Notes under the pieces: generated by a model | The model's input: the letters and a program-made list of their open reading frames with translations, nothing else | Told to the model about the DNA's origin: nothing | The model's database searches: none | Part shown: positions 6,033 to 13,428 of the stretch, piece by piece | How positions within the stretch are numbered: the first letter of the stretch is position 1 | Layout: the number at the start of each line of letters is the position of its first letter | Assembly (NCBI GenBank): GCA_900752115.1 | Contig: CAADUC010000081.1 | Coordinates: 1 to 16,123 of the forward strand | Reading direction: 5' to 3' | Length of the DNA stretch: 16,123 nt | Source: Clostridia bacterium | Lineage (GTDB): Bacteria > Bacillota > Clostridia > Oscillospirales > Acutalibacteraceae | Position numbers and translations under genes: made by a program

Positions 6033-6185
6033 GAAAAAGAAATCAAATGCAAAGCATATCAAAAGTATTTCGCAAATATTTTTTTGATATTTTTTTGAAA
6101 ATTACTTTTTGGTTTCCATATTGTTACGATTGTTTGGTGGGAACATTCACACGTCTGACACTTTTCATGTTTGCTCTGTTTAACC

Positions 6186-6211
6186 GGGGACGGGCCTGCC
6201 ATTGCGTCCCC
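6186..6211 (+). repeat. Leader hairpin ahead of the phosphodiesterase gene
   Basis: GGGGACG (6186-6192) and CGTCCCC (6205-6211) form a 7-bp GC-rich stem with a 12-nt loop, ending about 10 nt before the AAGGAGG ribosome binding site. It is not followed by a T-run. It may shield or expose the translation start. Confidence 0.45.
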
Positions 6212-6233
6212 TCTTCAAAAAAGGAGGAATTCC

Positions 6234-7076
6234 ATGAGTATGTACCGAACGGACACGATTCGCCGTGTTTTAAACCGGGATGAAATTCTGGTAGCCGGCC
6301 ATCGGGGAATGAAAGCCCTGTATCCGGAAAACACTCTGCTTTCCATGCGGGAAGCACTGCTCCACGGGGTGGATATGATCGAAACGGACTTGAATCTTAC
6401 CAAGGACAAAGAGGTCGTTGTGATGCACGACAACACCGTGGATCGCACGACAAACGGGACAGGCTTCATTCGTGACATGACGCTGGAAGAGTTCCGCCGT
6501 CTCGACGCCGGCGCTCCCTGGGGAGAAGCTTTCCGCGGTCTCAAGGCTCCCACGCTTCGTGAGTTCTGTGAATTCATTTCCCCCTGGAAACAGCTTCTTC
6601 TTAATGTTGAAATCAAAGAAAAAACGCAGGAAACCGTGGATCTGGCCTTTGAAATCCTGCGTGAATTTGATTTAATGGAACGATGCGTCTTCACCTGCTT
6701 CGACGCGGCAATCGTAGAATACATGGCGGATCGCTACGGCGTTCTGATTCAGGGATTTCCCAAAGAATACATGGAGAATTTCCGTGAAGGTCCCAACGGC
6801 ACCTATTCCAAGCTGTTTGCGGTCGGTATTTCCATGTACCAATTCAGCGGAAAACCGGATATGCGGCTGCTGTCCAAAGAACTGGTCCGGGAATTCGAGG
6901 AAATGGGGATTGAACCATGGGCTTTCTGCCCCGACGACGAAGCCTCCATCCGGTATGCGGTAGACTGCGGTGCGCGTCTTGTGACCTGCAACAATCCTCT
7001 CCCCGCCCTTGACTATCTGACCCGAAACGGTCTGCACCCAAACAGGATCGAGAGTCCTGTTTCGCCGCTGCTTTAA
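6234..7076 (+). CDS. Glycerophosphodiester phosphodiesterase family protein
   Basis: A 280-aa GDPD-domain protein (TIM barrel) expected to hydrolyse glycerophosphodiesters to sn-glycerol 3-phosphate and an alcohol. The catalytic signature is complete: GHRG with H23 and R24, then YPENT, the metal ligands E50 and D52 in MIETDLNLTKD, and H65 in VVVMHD. Further landmarks are DRTTNGTG, the barrel strand NVEIKEK and WAFCPDDEAS near the C-terminus. There is no signal peptide, so it acts in the cytosol. The start is the ATG at 6234, preceded by AAAAAAGGAGG. It is monocistronic, between its own AT-rich promoter and a bidirectional terminator at 7122. The DeoR-family gene upstream may control it, but this is not shown. 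Confidence 0.93.
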   Translation: MSMYRTDTIRRVLNRDEILVAGHRGMKALYPENTLLSMREALLHGVDMIETDLNLTKDKEVVVMHDNTVDRTTNGTGFIRDMTLEEFRRLDAGAPWGEAFRGLKAPTLREFCEFISPWKQLLLNVEIKEKTQETVDLAFEILREFDLMERCVFTCFDAAIVEYMADRYGVLIQGFPKEYMENFREGPNGTYSKLFAVGISMYQFSGKPDMRLLSKELVREFEEMGIEPWAFCPDDEASIRYAVDCGARLVTCNNPLPALDYLTRNGLHPNRIESPVSPLL

Positions 7077-7121
7077 AGAATTGCCTGTTTTCCTGATTCC
7101 GCATTGTCCCCCCTTTTACCG

Positions 7122-7175
7122 AAAAACTCCCTTTACTGCCGGCAATCACTTCACCGACTGCAAAGGGAGTTTTTC
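7122..7175. terminator. Bidirectional terminator between convergent genes
   Basis: AAAAACTCCCTTT (7122-7134) and AAAGGGAGTTTTT (7162-7174) are complementary arms around a 27-nt loop, giving a T5 tail on both strands. It ends the phosphodiesterase transcript from the left. It can also serve the minus-strand ferredoxin gene, whose stop lies 150 nt to the right. Confidence 0.8.
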
Positions 7176-7324
7176 ATCTCACGACCGGATAACATATGGA
7201 AAACGCAGCTTCGTTTCTGCACAAAAGGTAAACGAACCCCGCTCTCCGCTGTTACAATCAACAGACCGCGCTAAAACGTCCGCACAAAACAGAACCATAC
7301 CAACAAGTTCCCCTGCTCTCTGCC

Positions 7325-8137
7325 TTACAAAAGAAACGTGTTTTCCGCACGGGCAGCATAATGCTCCTCCAGCATTGCGACATGAGAAAGGAAATCACTG
7401 TCCTCCAACGCACGGGCTTGCATGGGGCAAAAACGGATACAAGCCTGGCATTTGATACAGACGCCGTTTACCTGCAGCGTCTCCGGATCGATGCTCCCCA
7501 TAGGACACACCTCCGCACACCGGCCGCAGGAATTACAGTTCTCCAACCGAACGGGCTTGGCTTTAAGAAATTTTGCCGGAGTCCCGTCTGTTTTAAGCGG
7601 CGTATAATAAGGAGCGAACGGGGTTTCCCGGTCAAAGCGGAGAGGCTGCAGCGCAGGCTGTTCCAGTTTCTCCGCAACAGAACGGGAAAACGTCCGCATA
7701 GCCTCCCGATCCGTCTCATCCGGCCTCCCTGCCCCAATCCGATCGGAAAAGGCATGACGGCAGGCAACAGAGGCGGCTCCCACCGGGACAAAGCCCCCCT
7801 TTTCAAGCAGCAGAAGCCATTCGCGCAGCGCGTCGCCAGGACTTCGGTTTCCAAACACACAAAGTGGAACGACCGGCGTGTGAGTTCCACACAACTTCTC
7901 CGCAAACTCAGGCGCCAGCTTATTCGGCAGCCGCCCTGCATAGACGGGCGATGCAGCTACCACGAGATCCTCTTGTCCAAAACGAAGCGTTGCGTCACGC
8001 TCCTTCGGGGTAGTAAAACGGAACTCTTCCCAGCCGACACCAAACTGAGCAGCCAGCTCCTCAGCAAGAAGGAGGGCAGCACGCCGTGTTCCTCCCGTAG
8101 GGCTGAAAAAAAGAGCACAGACGCGGCGGGGCTTCAT
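7325..8137 (-). CDS. EFR1 family ferredoxin (flavodoxin plus 2x[4Fe-4S])
   Basis: A 270-aa EFR1-type protein. It has an N-terminal flavodoxin-like domain with the FMN phosphate loop SPTGGT (12-17) and VVAASPVYAGRLP (59-71). The C-terminal domain is a bacterial ferredoxin domain. Two complete CxxCxxCxxxCP clusters are visible: Cys201, 204, 207 and 211, and Cys227, 230, 233 and 237. The protein therefore probably passes electrons between an FMN and two [4Fe-4S] clusters in the cytosol of an anaerobe; the partner is unknown. The start is well supported by AAAGGAGG 8 nt upstream. It has its own promoter at 8229-8201 and is divergent from the broken hydrolase. Confidence 0.93.
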   Translation of the reverse strand: MKPRRVCALFFSPTGGTRRAALLLAEELAAQFGVGWEEFRFTTPKERDATLRFGQEDLVVAASPVYAGRLPNKLAPEFAEKLCGTHTPVVPLCVFGNRSPGDALREWLLLLEKGGFVPVGAASVACRHAFSDRIGAGRPDETDREAMRTFSRSVAEKLEQPALQPLRFDRETPFAPYYTPLKTDGTPAKFLKAKPVRLENCNSCGRCAEVCPMGSIDPETLQVNGVCIKCQACIRFCPMQARALEDSDFLSHVAMLEEHYAARAENTFLL

Positions 8138-8200
8138 GAAACATTCCTCCTTTTGCGGGCTCCCCCAACATTCGGTCCCGGTAAGCCCGTTTCTTTCCTT

Positions 8201-8229
8201 ATGATACAGAACCCACGAAAAAGAATCAA
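8201..8229 (-). promoter_or_regulatory. Promoter of the EFR1 ferredoxin gene
   Basis: On the minus strand, TTGATT (8229-8224) and TATCAT (8206-8201) are separated by exactly 17 bp. The predicted start near 8194 gives a leader of about 57 nt. Confidence 0.65.
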
Positions 8230-8379
8230 TATTAAATTCTCAGCAATGGCAAAATATACAAAGCCCTCATTCAAAAAAGGTTGTTTTCGGGACTGCGTCG
8301 ATCTTCCACTCCATGAATGTACGGCACTGTCCGCGGATAAATTTATCCAAAATGCCCACAGGAAAAACAGAAAGGACCG

Positions 8380-8388
8380 TGCTATAAT
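8380..8388 (+). promoter_or_regulatory. Extended -10 promoter of the hydrolase gene
   Basis: TGC followed by a perfect TATAAT (8383-8388) makes an extended -10 element. No good -35 is present at 17 bp (AGGAAA). The predicted start near 8395 lies about 44 nt before the ATG. Confidence 0.55.
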
Positions 8389-8438
8389 AAAGCAAAACGA
8401 GGCTGCTGTCAAATCCTCTGGAAAGGAGTTTTTTCGTC

Positions 8439-9354
8439 ATGATCCAACTCATCAATATTCCGTGGAACGAATTCCCGAAAAGCGAAGCCGTCTCCGAGGG
8501 AATGATCCCTCTCTCCCCAAAATGCGACAAGGTAACATGTGAATACCTGCCCGACGTGGTGTATCAGACGCGCGGCGAAACAGAGCTGCATTTGCAGCTG
8601 CTGATCCCATGCGAGGAATTTTGCCCGCCGGAGGGTGTGCCGCTCATTGTCCTGATCCCCGGCTCGGCTTTTCACAAACAGGAAGTCAAGCGCTGGCTGT
8701 TTCAGGGCATGCTGCTGGCAGTGCGCGGCTTTGCTGTGGCGATGACGGAATATCGCGGCTCCGAGGAAGCTCCGTTCCCGGCACAAATGCTGGATGCCAA
8801 AGCGGCAATCCGTTTTCTCAAACGGCATGCGAGAGAATACCGTGCCAATCCGGAAAAGATCGTCGTGATGGGCGACTCCTCCGGCGGACACACCGCTCTG
8901 ATGGCCGGGCTAACATGCGGGATTTCTGCACTTGAGGAGGAGGAACCGCTCTGCGGAAGCAGCGTGCGCGGCGTCATCGACAGCTACGGACCAACGGATA
9001 TCTCAAAGATGAACGACGAACTCTCCGTGCAGGACCATGTTTCACCGGACAGTCCGGAAGGCTATCTCATCGGACGGAAAAATGTCCTCGATCATCCGGA
9101 GCTTGCCGGTCCCACCGTCGTGATGAACTATCTCGGCGATGGCCGTCCCCCTGCCGCCGGTCTTGATTTTTCACGGAAGCAACGACCCTCTGGTGGCATT
9201 CTCACAAAGCTGTATGCTCCATGACAAATTGCGCGAGGTAGGCGCGGATGTAACCTTTTATCAGATACTCGGCGCACATCACGGCGGCAGAGAATTCTGG
9301 TCGGAGGATGTCCTCAACATTGTCGAACAGTTCATTCGCCGCGTAACCGCCTGA
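8439..9354 (+). pseudogene. Alpha/beta hydrolase (esterase/lipase type), frameshifted
   Basis: An alpha/beta hydrolase of the esterase/lipase and acetyl-esterase type, split between two frames. The first part starts at the ATG at 8439 after GGAAAGGAG. It carries the oxyanion region LIPGSAFHKQ, the nucleophile elbow GDSSGG with Ser147, and DSYGPTDISKMND. It runs into a stop at 9224 with a meaningless tail after NYLGDGR. The rest continues one base later in another frame as LPPVLIFHGSNDPLV (acid Asp) and GAHHGGREFW (catalytic His) to a stop at 9354. Deleting one C from CCCCC at 9147-9151 restores a single protein of 304 aa reading NYLGDGRPLPPVLIFHG. As given, the product lacks the acid and histidine of the triad and should be inactive. 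A sequencing error is possible, and a homopolymer switch cannot be excluded. Confidence 0.85.
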
Positions 9355-9529
9355 TGTGTTCTGCGATTTCTCTCCCTTTTATCGGAACGCTTGTTTTGCC
9401 CAAAACGCATTACTATAGCAAAGCTTTCGTCCGTCAACGGCCTGAAGGCACCAGGCAAATAAACTAATTTTTGAAAATAAATGGTAAAATGCTCCCTAGA
9501 ATGCGGGTTGTGCCTGCTGTCCCTTCCAT

Positions 9530-9628
9530 AAAAGCGTAAAAGCGGAAAAAAGCGCCTTCATAATCAGCCGTCTTCGAGGAACAGTAACAAAGCCGAACGG
9601 TTCACAAAGTATTTTGTAAGCCGAACGG
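9530..9628 (+). repeat. Short tandem and direct repeats upstream of spoIVB
   Basis: AAAAGCG recurs three times in quick succession from 9530 to about 9554. An 11-bp direct repeat AAGCCGAACGG follows at 9590-9600 and 9618-9628, and between its copies ACAAA/TTTGT forms a small dyad. The 292-nt gap 9355-9646 holds no gene. I could not identify a convincing sigma-F or sigma-G promoter in it. Confidence 0.5.
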
Positions 9629-9646
9629 CAAAGGAAGGTGAGTCCC

Positions 9647-10837
9647 ATGAAGAAGGCATGGCAGGCTCTGGCCGCCTGCACAGCGGCGTTGGCATTGTCC
9701 GTATGCGCCTCTGTGGGAGTGGCCGGACGGTTTACCTGCGACAGCTATCGCGTCACGCCTGGCATGTCGCTCTCCTGGAACGGCGGCGTTCTCTCCGCCC
9801 GTCCCTCGGAGACTCTGGCGGTCTCCGGCATACGGGGGCAGCAGCAATACCAGGCGGAACTGAAGCTGTTTGATTTCATTCCGGTAAAAACCGTCTCCGT
9901 CAGCGTTGTCCCGGAGAGGACAGTCATCCCCTGCGGTACGCCGTTCGGCATTAAAATGTTCACAAACGGTGTTATGGTCGTCGGAATTGCTGAAATTCAG
10001 ACGGAGCAGGGAATGGAAAATCCTGCGGAGCAAGCCGGAATCCGAACGGGAGATATTCTCGTGAGCGTTGACGGCAACGCGGTAAACCGAAACGAAGAAA
10101 TTGCCGCACTGGTGGAACAGAGCGGCGGTAAACCCATCACAATTTGTTACCGGCGGGAAGATACCGAACACACAACCCAGCTTACTCCCGCCAAATCCAT
10201 GGTCGACGGGCAATGGAAAGCCGGACTGTGGGTACGAGACAGTACAGCCGGCATCGGTACGCTGACTTTTTACGACCCGGCCACGGAGGAATTCGGAGGC
10301 CTGGGCCACGGCGTCTGCGATACAGACACAAGCAAACTGATGCCCTTTCTCAACGGTGAAATTCTTCCTGTCACCATCAGCGGGGTGACAAAAGGAGCCA
10401 GCGGCGCCCCCGGAGAGCTGCATGGCTACTTTGAAGGCGACGAAGCAATGGGCGTGATGTATGCCAATGACGAAGCGGGCGTCTACGGTGCGCTGTATGA
10501 TGCGCCGGAAGGCGAGCCTGTTACAGTCGCCCTGTGTCAGGAGGTACGTCCGGGCGAAGCTCAGATTCTCACAACAGTCGACGGCGAAGGACCGGAGTAC
10601 TATGATGTTGTTCTGGAGTATATCAATTATCAGGAAAGCGACGAGGGCAAAAATATGATACTCCGCGTGACGGATTCGCGTCTTCTGGAGAAGACGGGCG
10701 GCATCGTGCAGGGGATGAGCGGAAGCCCGATCCTGCAGAACGGCAAGCTGATTGGCGCCGTCACGCATGTCTTTGTCAACGATCCCACGCGCGGTTACGG
10801 CATTTTTGCCGAAAGTATGCTGGAAAGTCAGCCATAA
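9647..10837 (+). CDS. spoIVB: SpoIVB peptidase (PDZ serine protease, S55)
   Basis: A 396-aa sporulation protease. In endospore formers SpoIVB is made in the forespore, crosses into the space between the membranes and triggers processing of pro-sigma-K. The N-terminus (about residues 5-26) is a membrane anchor or signal segment. A PDZ domain covers roughly 100-180 (NPAEQAGIRTGDILVSVDG). The S55 domain keeps the catalytic His221 (GGLGHGVCD), Asp343 (RVTDSRLL) and Ser358 (GGIVQGMSGSPI), with the Asp-Ser spacing of 15 expected for the family. Length is slightly below the roughly 426 aa of the Bacillus protein. The ATG at 9647 follows AAGGAAGGTGAG; a GTG at 9638 would add three residues. Upstream is the broken hydrolase and downstream a terminator and the uronate operon, not the usual recN and spo0A. 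Confidence 0.95.
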   Translation: MKKAWQALAACTAALALSVCASVGVAGRFTCDSYRVTPGMSLSWNGGVLSARPSETLAVSGIRGQQQYQAELKLFDFIPVKTVSVSVVPERTVIPCGTPFGIKMFTNGVMVVGIAEIQTEQGMENPAEQAGIRTGDILVSVDGNAVNRNEEIAALVEQSGGKPITICYRREDTEHTTQLTPAKSMVDGQWKAGLWVRDSTAGIGTLTFYDPATEEFGGLGHGVCDTDTSKLMPFLNGEILPVTISGVTKGASGAPGELHGYFEGDEAMGVMYANDEAGVYGALYDAPEGEPVTVALCQEVRPGEAQILTTVDGEGPEYYDVVLEYINYQESDEGKNMILRVTDSRLLEKTGGIVQGMSGSPILQNGKLIGAVTHVFVNDPTRGYGIFAESMLESQP

Positions 10838-10872
10838 CGCGCTGAAATAAGATTTCTTGATTCTTTGCAGCA

Positions 10873-10912
10873 AAAAGGCTGCCGGTTCACAAAAGGACCG
10901 GCAGCCTTTTCT
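10873..10912 (+). terminator. Intrinsic terminator of spoIVB
   Basis: AGGCTGCCGGT (10876-10886) and ACCGGCAGCCT (10897-10907) are perfect 11-bp arms around a 10-nt loop, followed by TTTTCTCC. It lies about 35 nt after the spoIVB stop and separates it from the uronate operon. Confidence 0.92.
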
Positions 10913-11121
10913 CCATATCAAATTTTACGCCCATTTCTCTGCGGCCGCCGTTATTCAGAACTTGTAGTTGTAAATGAATCTAAATTTGAAATTATTACGC
11001 TTCCTGCCCCTTTGCTCACTGTATGCATCCGACACGCAGGCGGCCGGAGAACGGTATCCCTTTCTGTGAATCCTTGCCTCATCAAAAAACGAAAATTTGT
11101 GTTTTCTTTCCCATATTTTTC

Positions 11122-11130
11122 TGGTATGAT
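11122..11130 (+). promoter_or_regulatory. Extended -10 promoter of the uronate operon
   Basis: TGG plus TATGAT (11125-11130) forms an extended -10 element, with a start near 11137 very close to the AAAGGAGG ribosome binding site. No good -35 is present at 17 bp (TTTTCT). TGGTAT resembles one half of the palindrome bound by UxuR/ExuR-type GntR regulators, but a second half is not evident. Confidence 0.45.
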
Positions 11131-11152
11131 GAACCCAAAGGAGGCAGTTTGT

Positions 11153-12334
11153 ATGATTCGTGTTGCCGTGATCGGCGCCGGGAATATCAGTCCGGCGCAT
11201 ATCAAGGGATATCTTGCTTTTCCGGATCGGTGCCGTATCGTCGCTTTATGCGATATTTATCCGGAAAAAGCTGAGCGAAAAAAGGCAGAGTTTCATCTGG
11301 ACGGCGCACAGATTTACTCTTCACATCGTGAGATGCTCCAAAGGGACGACATCGATCTGGTAAGCGTCTGTACCCCGCCGTATACACACGCAGAAATTGC
11401 GATCGATTTCATGCGGGCAGGCAAGAATGTTCTTGTGGAAAAGCCCATGGCCTCCTCTCTTGAGGAGTGCGACCGGATGATCGAAACCGAGCGGGAAACA
11501 GGCGCAACCATGGGAATTATCGCGCAGAACCGCTTTACCGACCCGGTGATGAAGCTCAAACAGATCGCGGATACCGGTCTGGCCGGACGGATCGTCCATG
11601 CGCAGGTGGATTCTCTCTGGTGGCGAGGCCACTGCTATTACGATCTCTGGTGGCGCGGCTCCTGGGAAAAGGAAGGCGGGGGCTGCACGCTCAATCACGC
11701 CGTCCATCACATCGACATGCTTGGCTGGCTGATGGGCCGTCCGAAAAAGGTGACGGCTGTTCTCAGCAACGCGAGTCACGACAACGCCGAGGTGGAAGAT
11801 ATCTCCATTGCGGTGCTGCAATACGAAAAAGGTTCGCTTGCACGGGTGACAAGCTCCGTGATCGACCACGGTGAGGAACAGCGGATTGTCCTTCAGGGAG
11901 AACACGCCTCCATCGCGGCGCCGTGGAGCGTACACGCCAGTCTCTCGCAGCTGAACGGCTTCCCCAAAGAAAATCGGGAGCTGGAACAGACACTCAACGA
12001 ACGCTATGAAGCCCTGCCGCGCCTCGCGCACACCGGGCACGAAGGAGAAATCGACAACGTTCTCACCGCGCTGGAAACCGGCTCCCGCCCGCTCATCGGC
12101 GGAAACGACGGCCGCCTTGCAGTGGAAATCATCTCCGCGATTTACGAAGCCGGATTTTCGGAAAAAGCAGTAGAGCTGCCGCTCACACCAGACGATCCGT
12201 TCTACACCGCGCAGGGAATTCAGAGCCACGTGCGCCACTTCTATGAAAAAGCCGCAAGTCTCGAAAATATGGAAAGCGACGGCTTCACCGTAGGCGAAAT
12301 CCGCGAGAAAAAAAAATGGAGGCGTCCGAAATGA
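11153..12334 (+). CDS. Gfo/Idh/MocA family oxidoreductase (first of a pair)
   Basis: A 393-aa NAD(P)-dependent sugar dehydrogenase of the Gfo/Idh/MocA family. The N-terminal Rossmann domain begins IRVAVIGAGNISPAH, and the cofactor-side motif is VEKPMA with the catalytic Lys97. The C-terminal domain holds GGGCTLNHAVHHIDMLGWLMG with His186 and Asp188; the residue usually Asp in the D-x-x-x-H motif is Asn here, which many subfamilies share. The start is secure: ATG at 11153 after AAAGGAGG with 8-nt spacing. The stop overlaps the next start as ATGA, so the two oxidoreductases are translationally coupled. It heads the operon ending in uxuA and uxuB, so the substrate is likely a hexuronate derivative or glycoside. 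The exact reaction cannot be read from sequence. Confidence 0.93.
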   Translation: MIRVAVIGAGNISPAHIKGYLAFPDRCRIVALCDIYPEKAERKKAEFHLDGAQIYSSHREMLQRDDIDLVSVCTPPYTHAEIAIDFMRAGKNVLVEKPMASSLEECDRMIETERETGATMGIIAQNRFTDPVMKLKQIADTGLAGRIVHAQVDSLWWRGHCYYDLWWRGSWEKEGGGCTLNHAVHHIDMLGWLMGRPKKVTAVLSNASHDNAEVEDISIAVLQYEKGSLARVTSSVIDHGEEQRIVLQGEHASIAAPWSVHASLSQLNGFPKENRELEQTLNERYEALPRLAHTGHEGEIDNVLTALETGSRPLIGGNDGRLAVEIISAIYEAGFSEKAVELPLTPDDPFYTAQGIQSHVRHFYEKAASLENMESDGFTVGEIREKKKWRRPK

Positions 12335-13407
12335 ATATGGGAGACGGCATGAATTACGCGCCCAAAGGAAAACCCAGTCCGGTGGTAAAGCCGGGTGAAT
12401 TTTGCTTTGCGGCGGCTTATGCGAATCACGGACATATCTATGGCATGTGCAACGGCCTGACGGAGGCCGGAGGCATCCTCAAATACATCTATGATCCGGA
12501 CCGGAAGCGGGCGGAAAACCTTCAGAAAGCTTTCCCCGGCGCTATTCTCGCGGAGAGCGAGGAGCAGATCCTTTCCGACCCGGAAATCCGGCTTGTTGCC
12601 TCAGCCGCCGTCACCTCGGAGCGCTGCGCCGTGGGCCTGCGCGTCATGGAGGCGGGCAAGGACTATTTCACCGACAAGGCTCCGTTCACTACGCTTACTC
12701 AGCTGGAAAGCGCACGCGAGACCGTCAGACGGACAGGACAAAAATACATGGTCTACTATTCGGAGCGCCTGCATTCCGAGTGTGCCGTCTACGCCGGCGA
12801 TCTGATCCGCGAGGGCGCGATTGGAAGTGTGCTGCAGGTAATCGGCATGGGTCCGCACCGTCTGAGCGCTTCCTCCCGTCCGGGCTGGTTTTTTGAACGG
12901 GAGAAATACGGCGGTATTTTGTGCGACATCGGAAGTCATCAGATCGAACAGTACCTGTATTATGCCGGGGTACACGATGCAAAGGTGGAATACAGCTTCG
13001 CTGCCAACCGGAACCATCCCGAATATCCGGAGCTTGAGGACTTCGGCGAGGCCGTTCTGGTCGGCGACAACGGCGCGAGAAACTATTTCCGCGTCGACTG
13101 GTTCACTCCGGACGGCCTGTCCACATGGGGAGACGGACGCACTTTCATTCTCGGAACAGACGGAACCATTGAGCTGAGAAAATACGTCAATGCAGGTGTG
13201 CCGGGCAGTGGCCCCGACCATCTCCTGCTTGTCAACGGGAAGGGAGAACAGCACATCGAATGCCATGGCAAGGTTGGCTTCCCTTTCTTCGGCCAGCTCA
13301 TCCTCGACTGCCTGAACCGCACGGAAAACGCCATGACACAGGAGCACGCCTTCAAGGCCGCTCAGCTTTGTCTGGAAGCTCAGCAGCTTTCGGACAGCAG
13401 AAAATAA
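12331..13407 (+). CDS. Gfo/Idh/MocA family oxidoreductase (second of a pair)
   Basis: A 358-aa Gfo/Idh/MocA relative. The C-terminal domain is convincing: GGILCDIGSHQIEQYLYYAG with Asp199 and His203. The usual EKP is DKAP (Asp115-Lys116), so the catalytic lysine remains. The N-terminal nucleotide-binding loop is unusual: where GxGxxG is expected it reads FCFAAAYANHGHIYGMC. This suggests altered cofactor binding, or a subfamily with a different loop. The ATG at 12331 is chosen because GGAGG (12318-12322) lies 8 nt upstream and the start overlaps the preceding stop by four bases (ATGA). The upstream ATG at 12316 contributes to that ribosome binding site. Coupling to the first oxidoreductase suggests that they act in sequence or as a complex. 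Confidence 0.9.
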   Translation: MNMGDGMNYAPKGKPSPVVKPGEFCFAAAYANHGHIYGMCNGLTEAGGILKYIYDPDRKRAENLQKAFPGAILAESEEQILSDPEIRLVASAAVTSERCAVGLRVMEAGKDYFTDKAPFTTLTQLESARETVRRTGQKYMVYYSERLHSECAVYAGDLIREGAIGSVLQVIGMGPHRLSASSRPGWFFEREKYGGILCDIGSHQIEQYLYYAGVHDAKVEYSFAANRNHPEYPELEDFGEAVLVGDNGARNYFRVDWFTPDGLSTWGDGRTFILGTDGTIELRKYVNAGVPGSGPDHLLLVNGKGEQHIECHGKVGFPFFGQLILDCLNRTENAMTQEHAFKAAQLCLEAQQLSDSRK

Positions 13408-13428
13408 CAAAGAAAGCAGGGAACAAAC

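Larger units (their letters stand above)
10838..11152 (+). other. Intergenic region between spoIVB and the uronate operon
   Basis: Apart from the spoIVB terminator at its left end and the operon promoter at its right end, this stretch holds no gene. The frame of the first oxidoreductase is open far upstream of its ATG, but it crosses the terminator and has no other ribosome binding site. A short dyad GAAAA/TTTTC (11091-11106) lies just upstream of the -10 and might be part of an operator. Confidence 0.5.

Noticed and set aside
7361..8542. 393-codon plus-strand frame across the EFR1 gene and into the hydrolase
   Set aside because: It covers two ferredoxin cluster motifs read on the other strand and crosses two promoters; it has no domain of its own.
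9147..9151. Programmed ribosomal frameshift in the hydrolase
   Set aside because: The site is a C5 tract with no stimulatory hairpin or upstream Shine-Dalgarno that I could see, and such hydrolases are not known for programmed shifting. An indel or read error is simpler.
9139..9354. The hydrolase C-terminal part as an independent small gene starting at the ATG at 9139
   Set aside because: It begins inside the upstream frame without a ribosome binding site and contains only the Asp and His part of the hydrolase fold, so it is the tail of the broken gene.
9602..10921. 439-codon minus-strand frame opposite spoIVB
   Set aside because: It runs through the spoIVB terminator hairpin and has no family pattern; spoIVB is certain.
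11091..11130. Catabolite-repression (cre) site at the uronate operon promoter
   Set aside because: The best candidate, GAAAATTTGTGTTTTC, does not match the cre consensus with its central CG.
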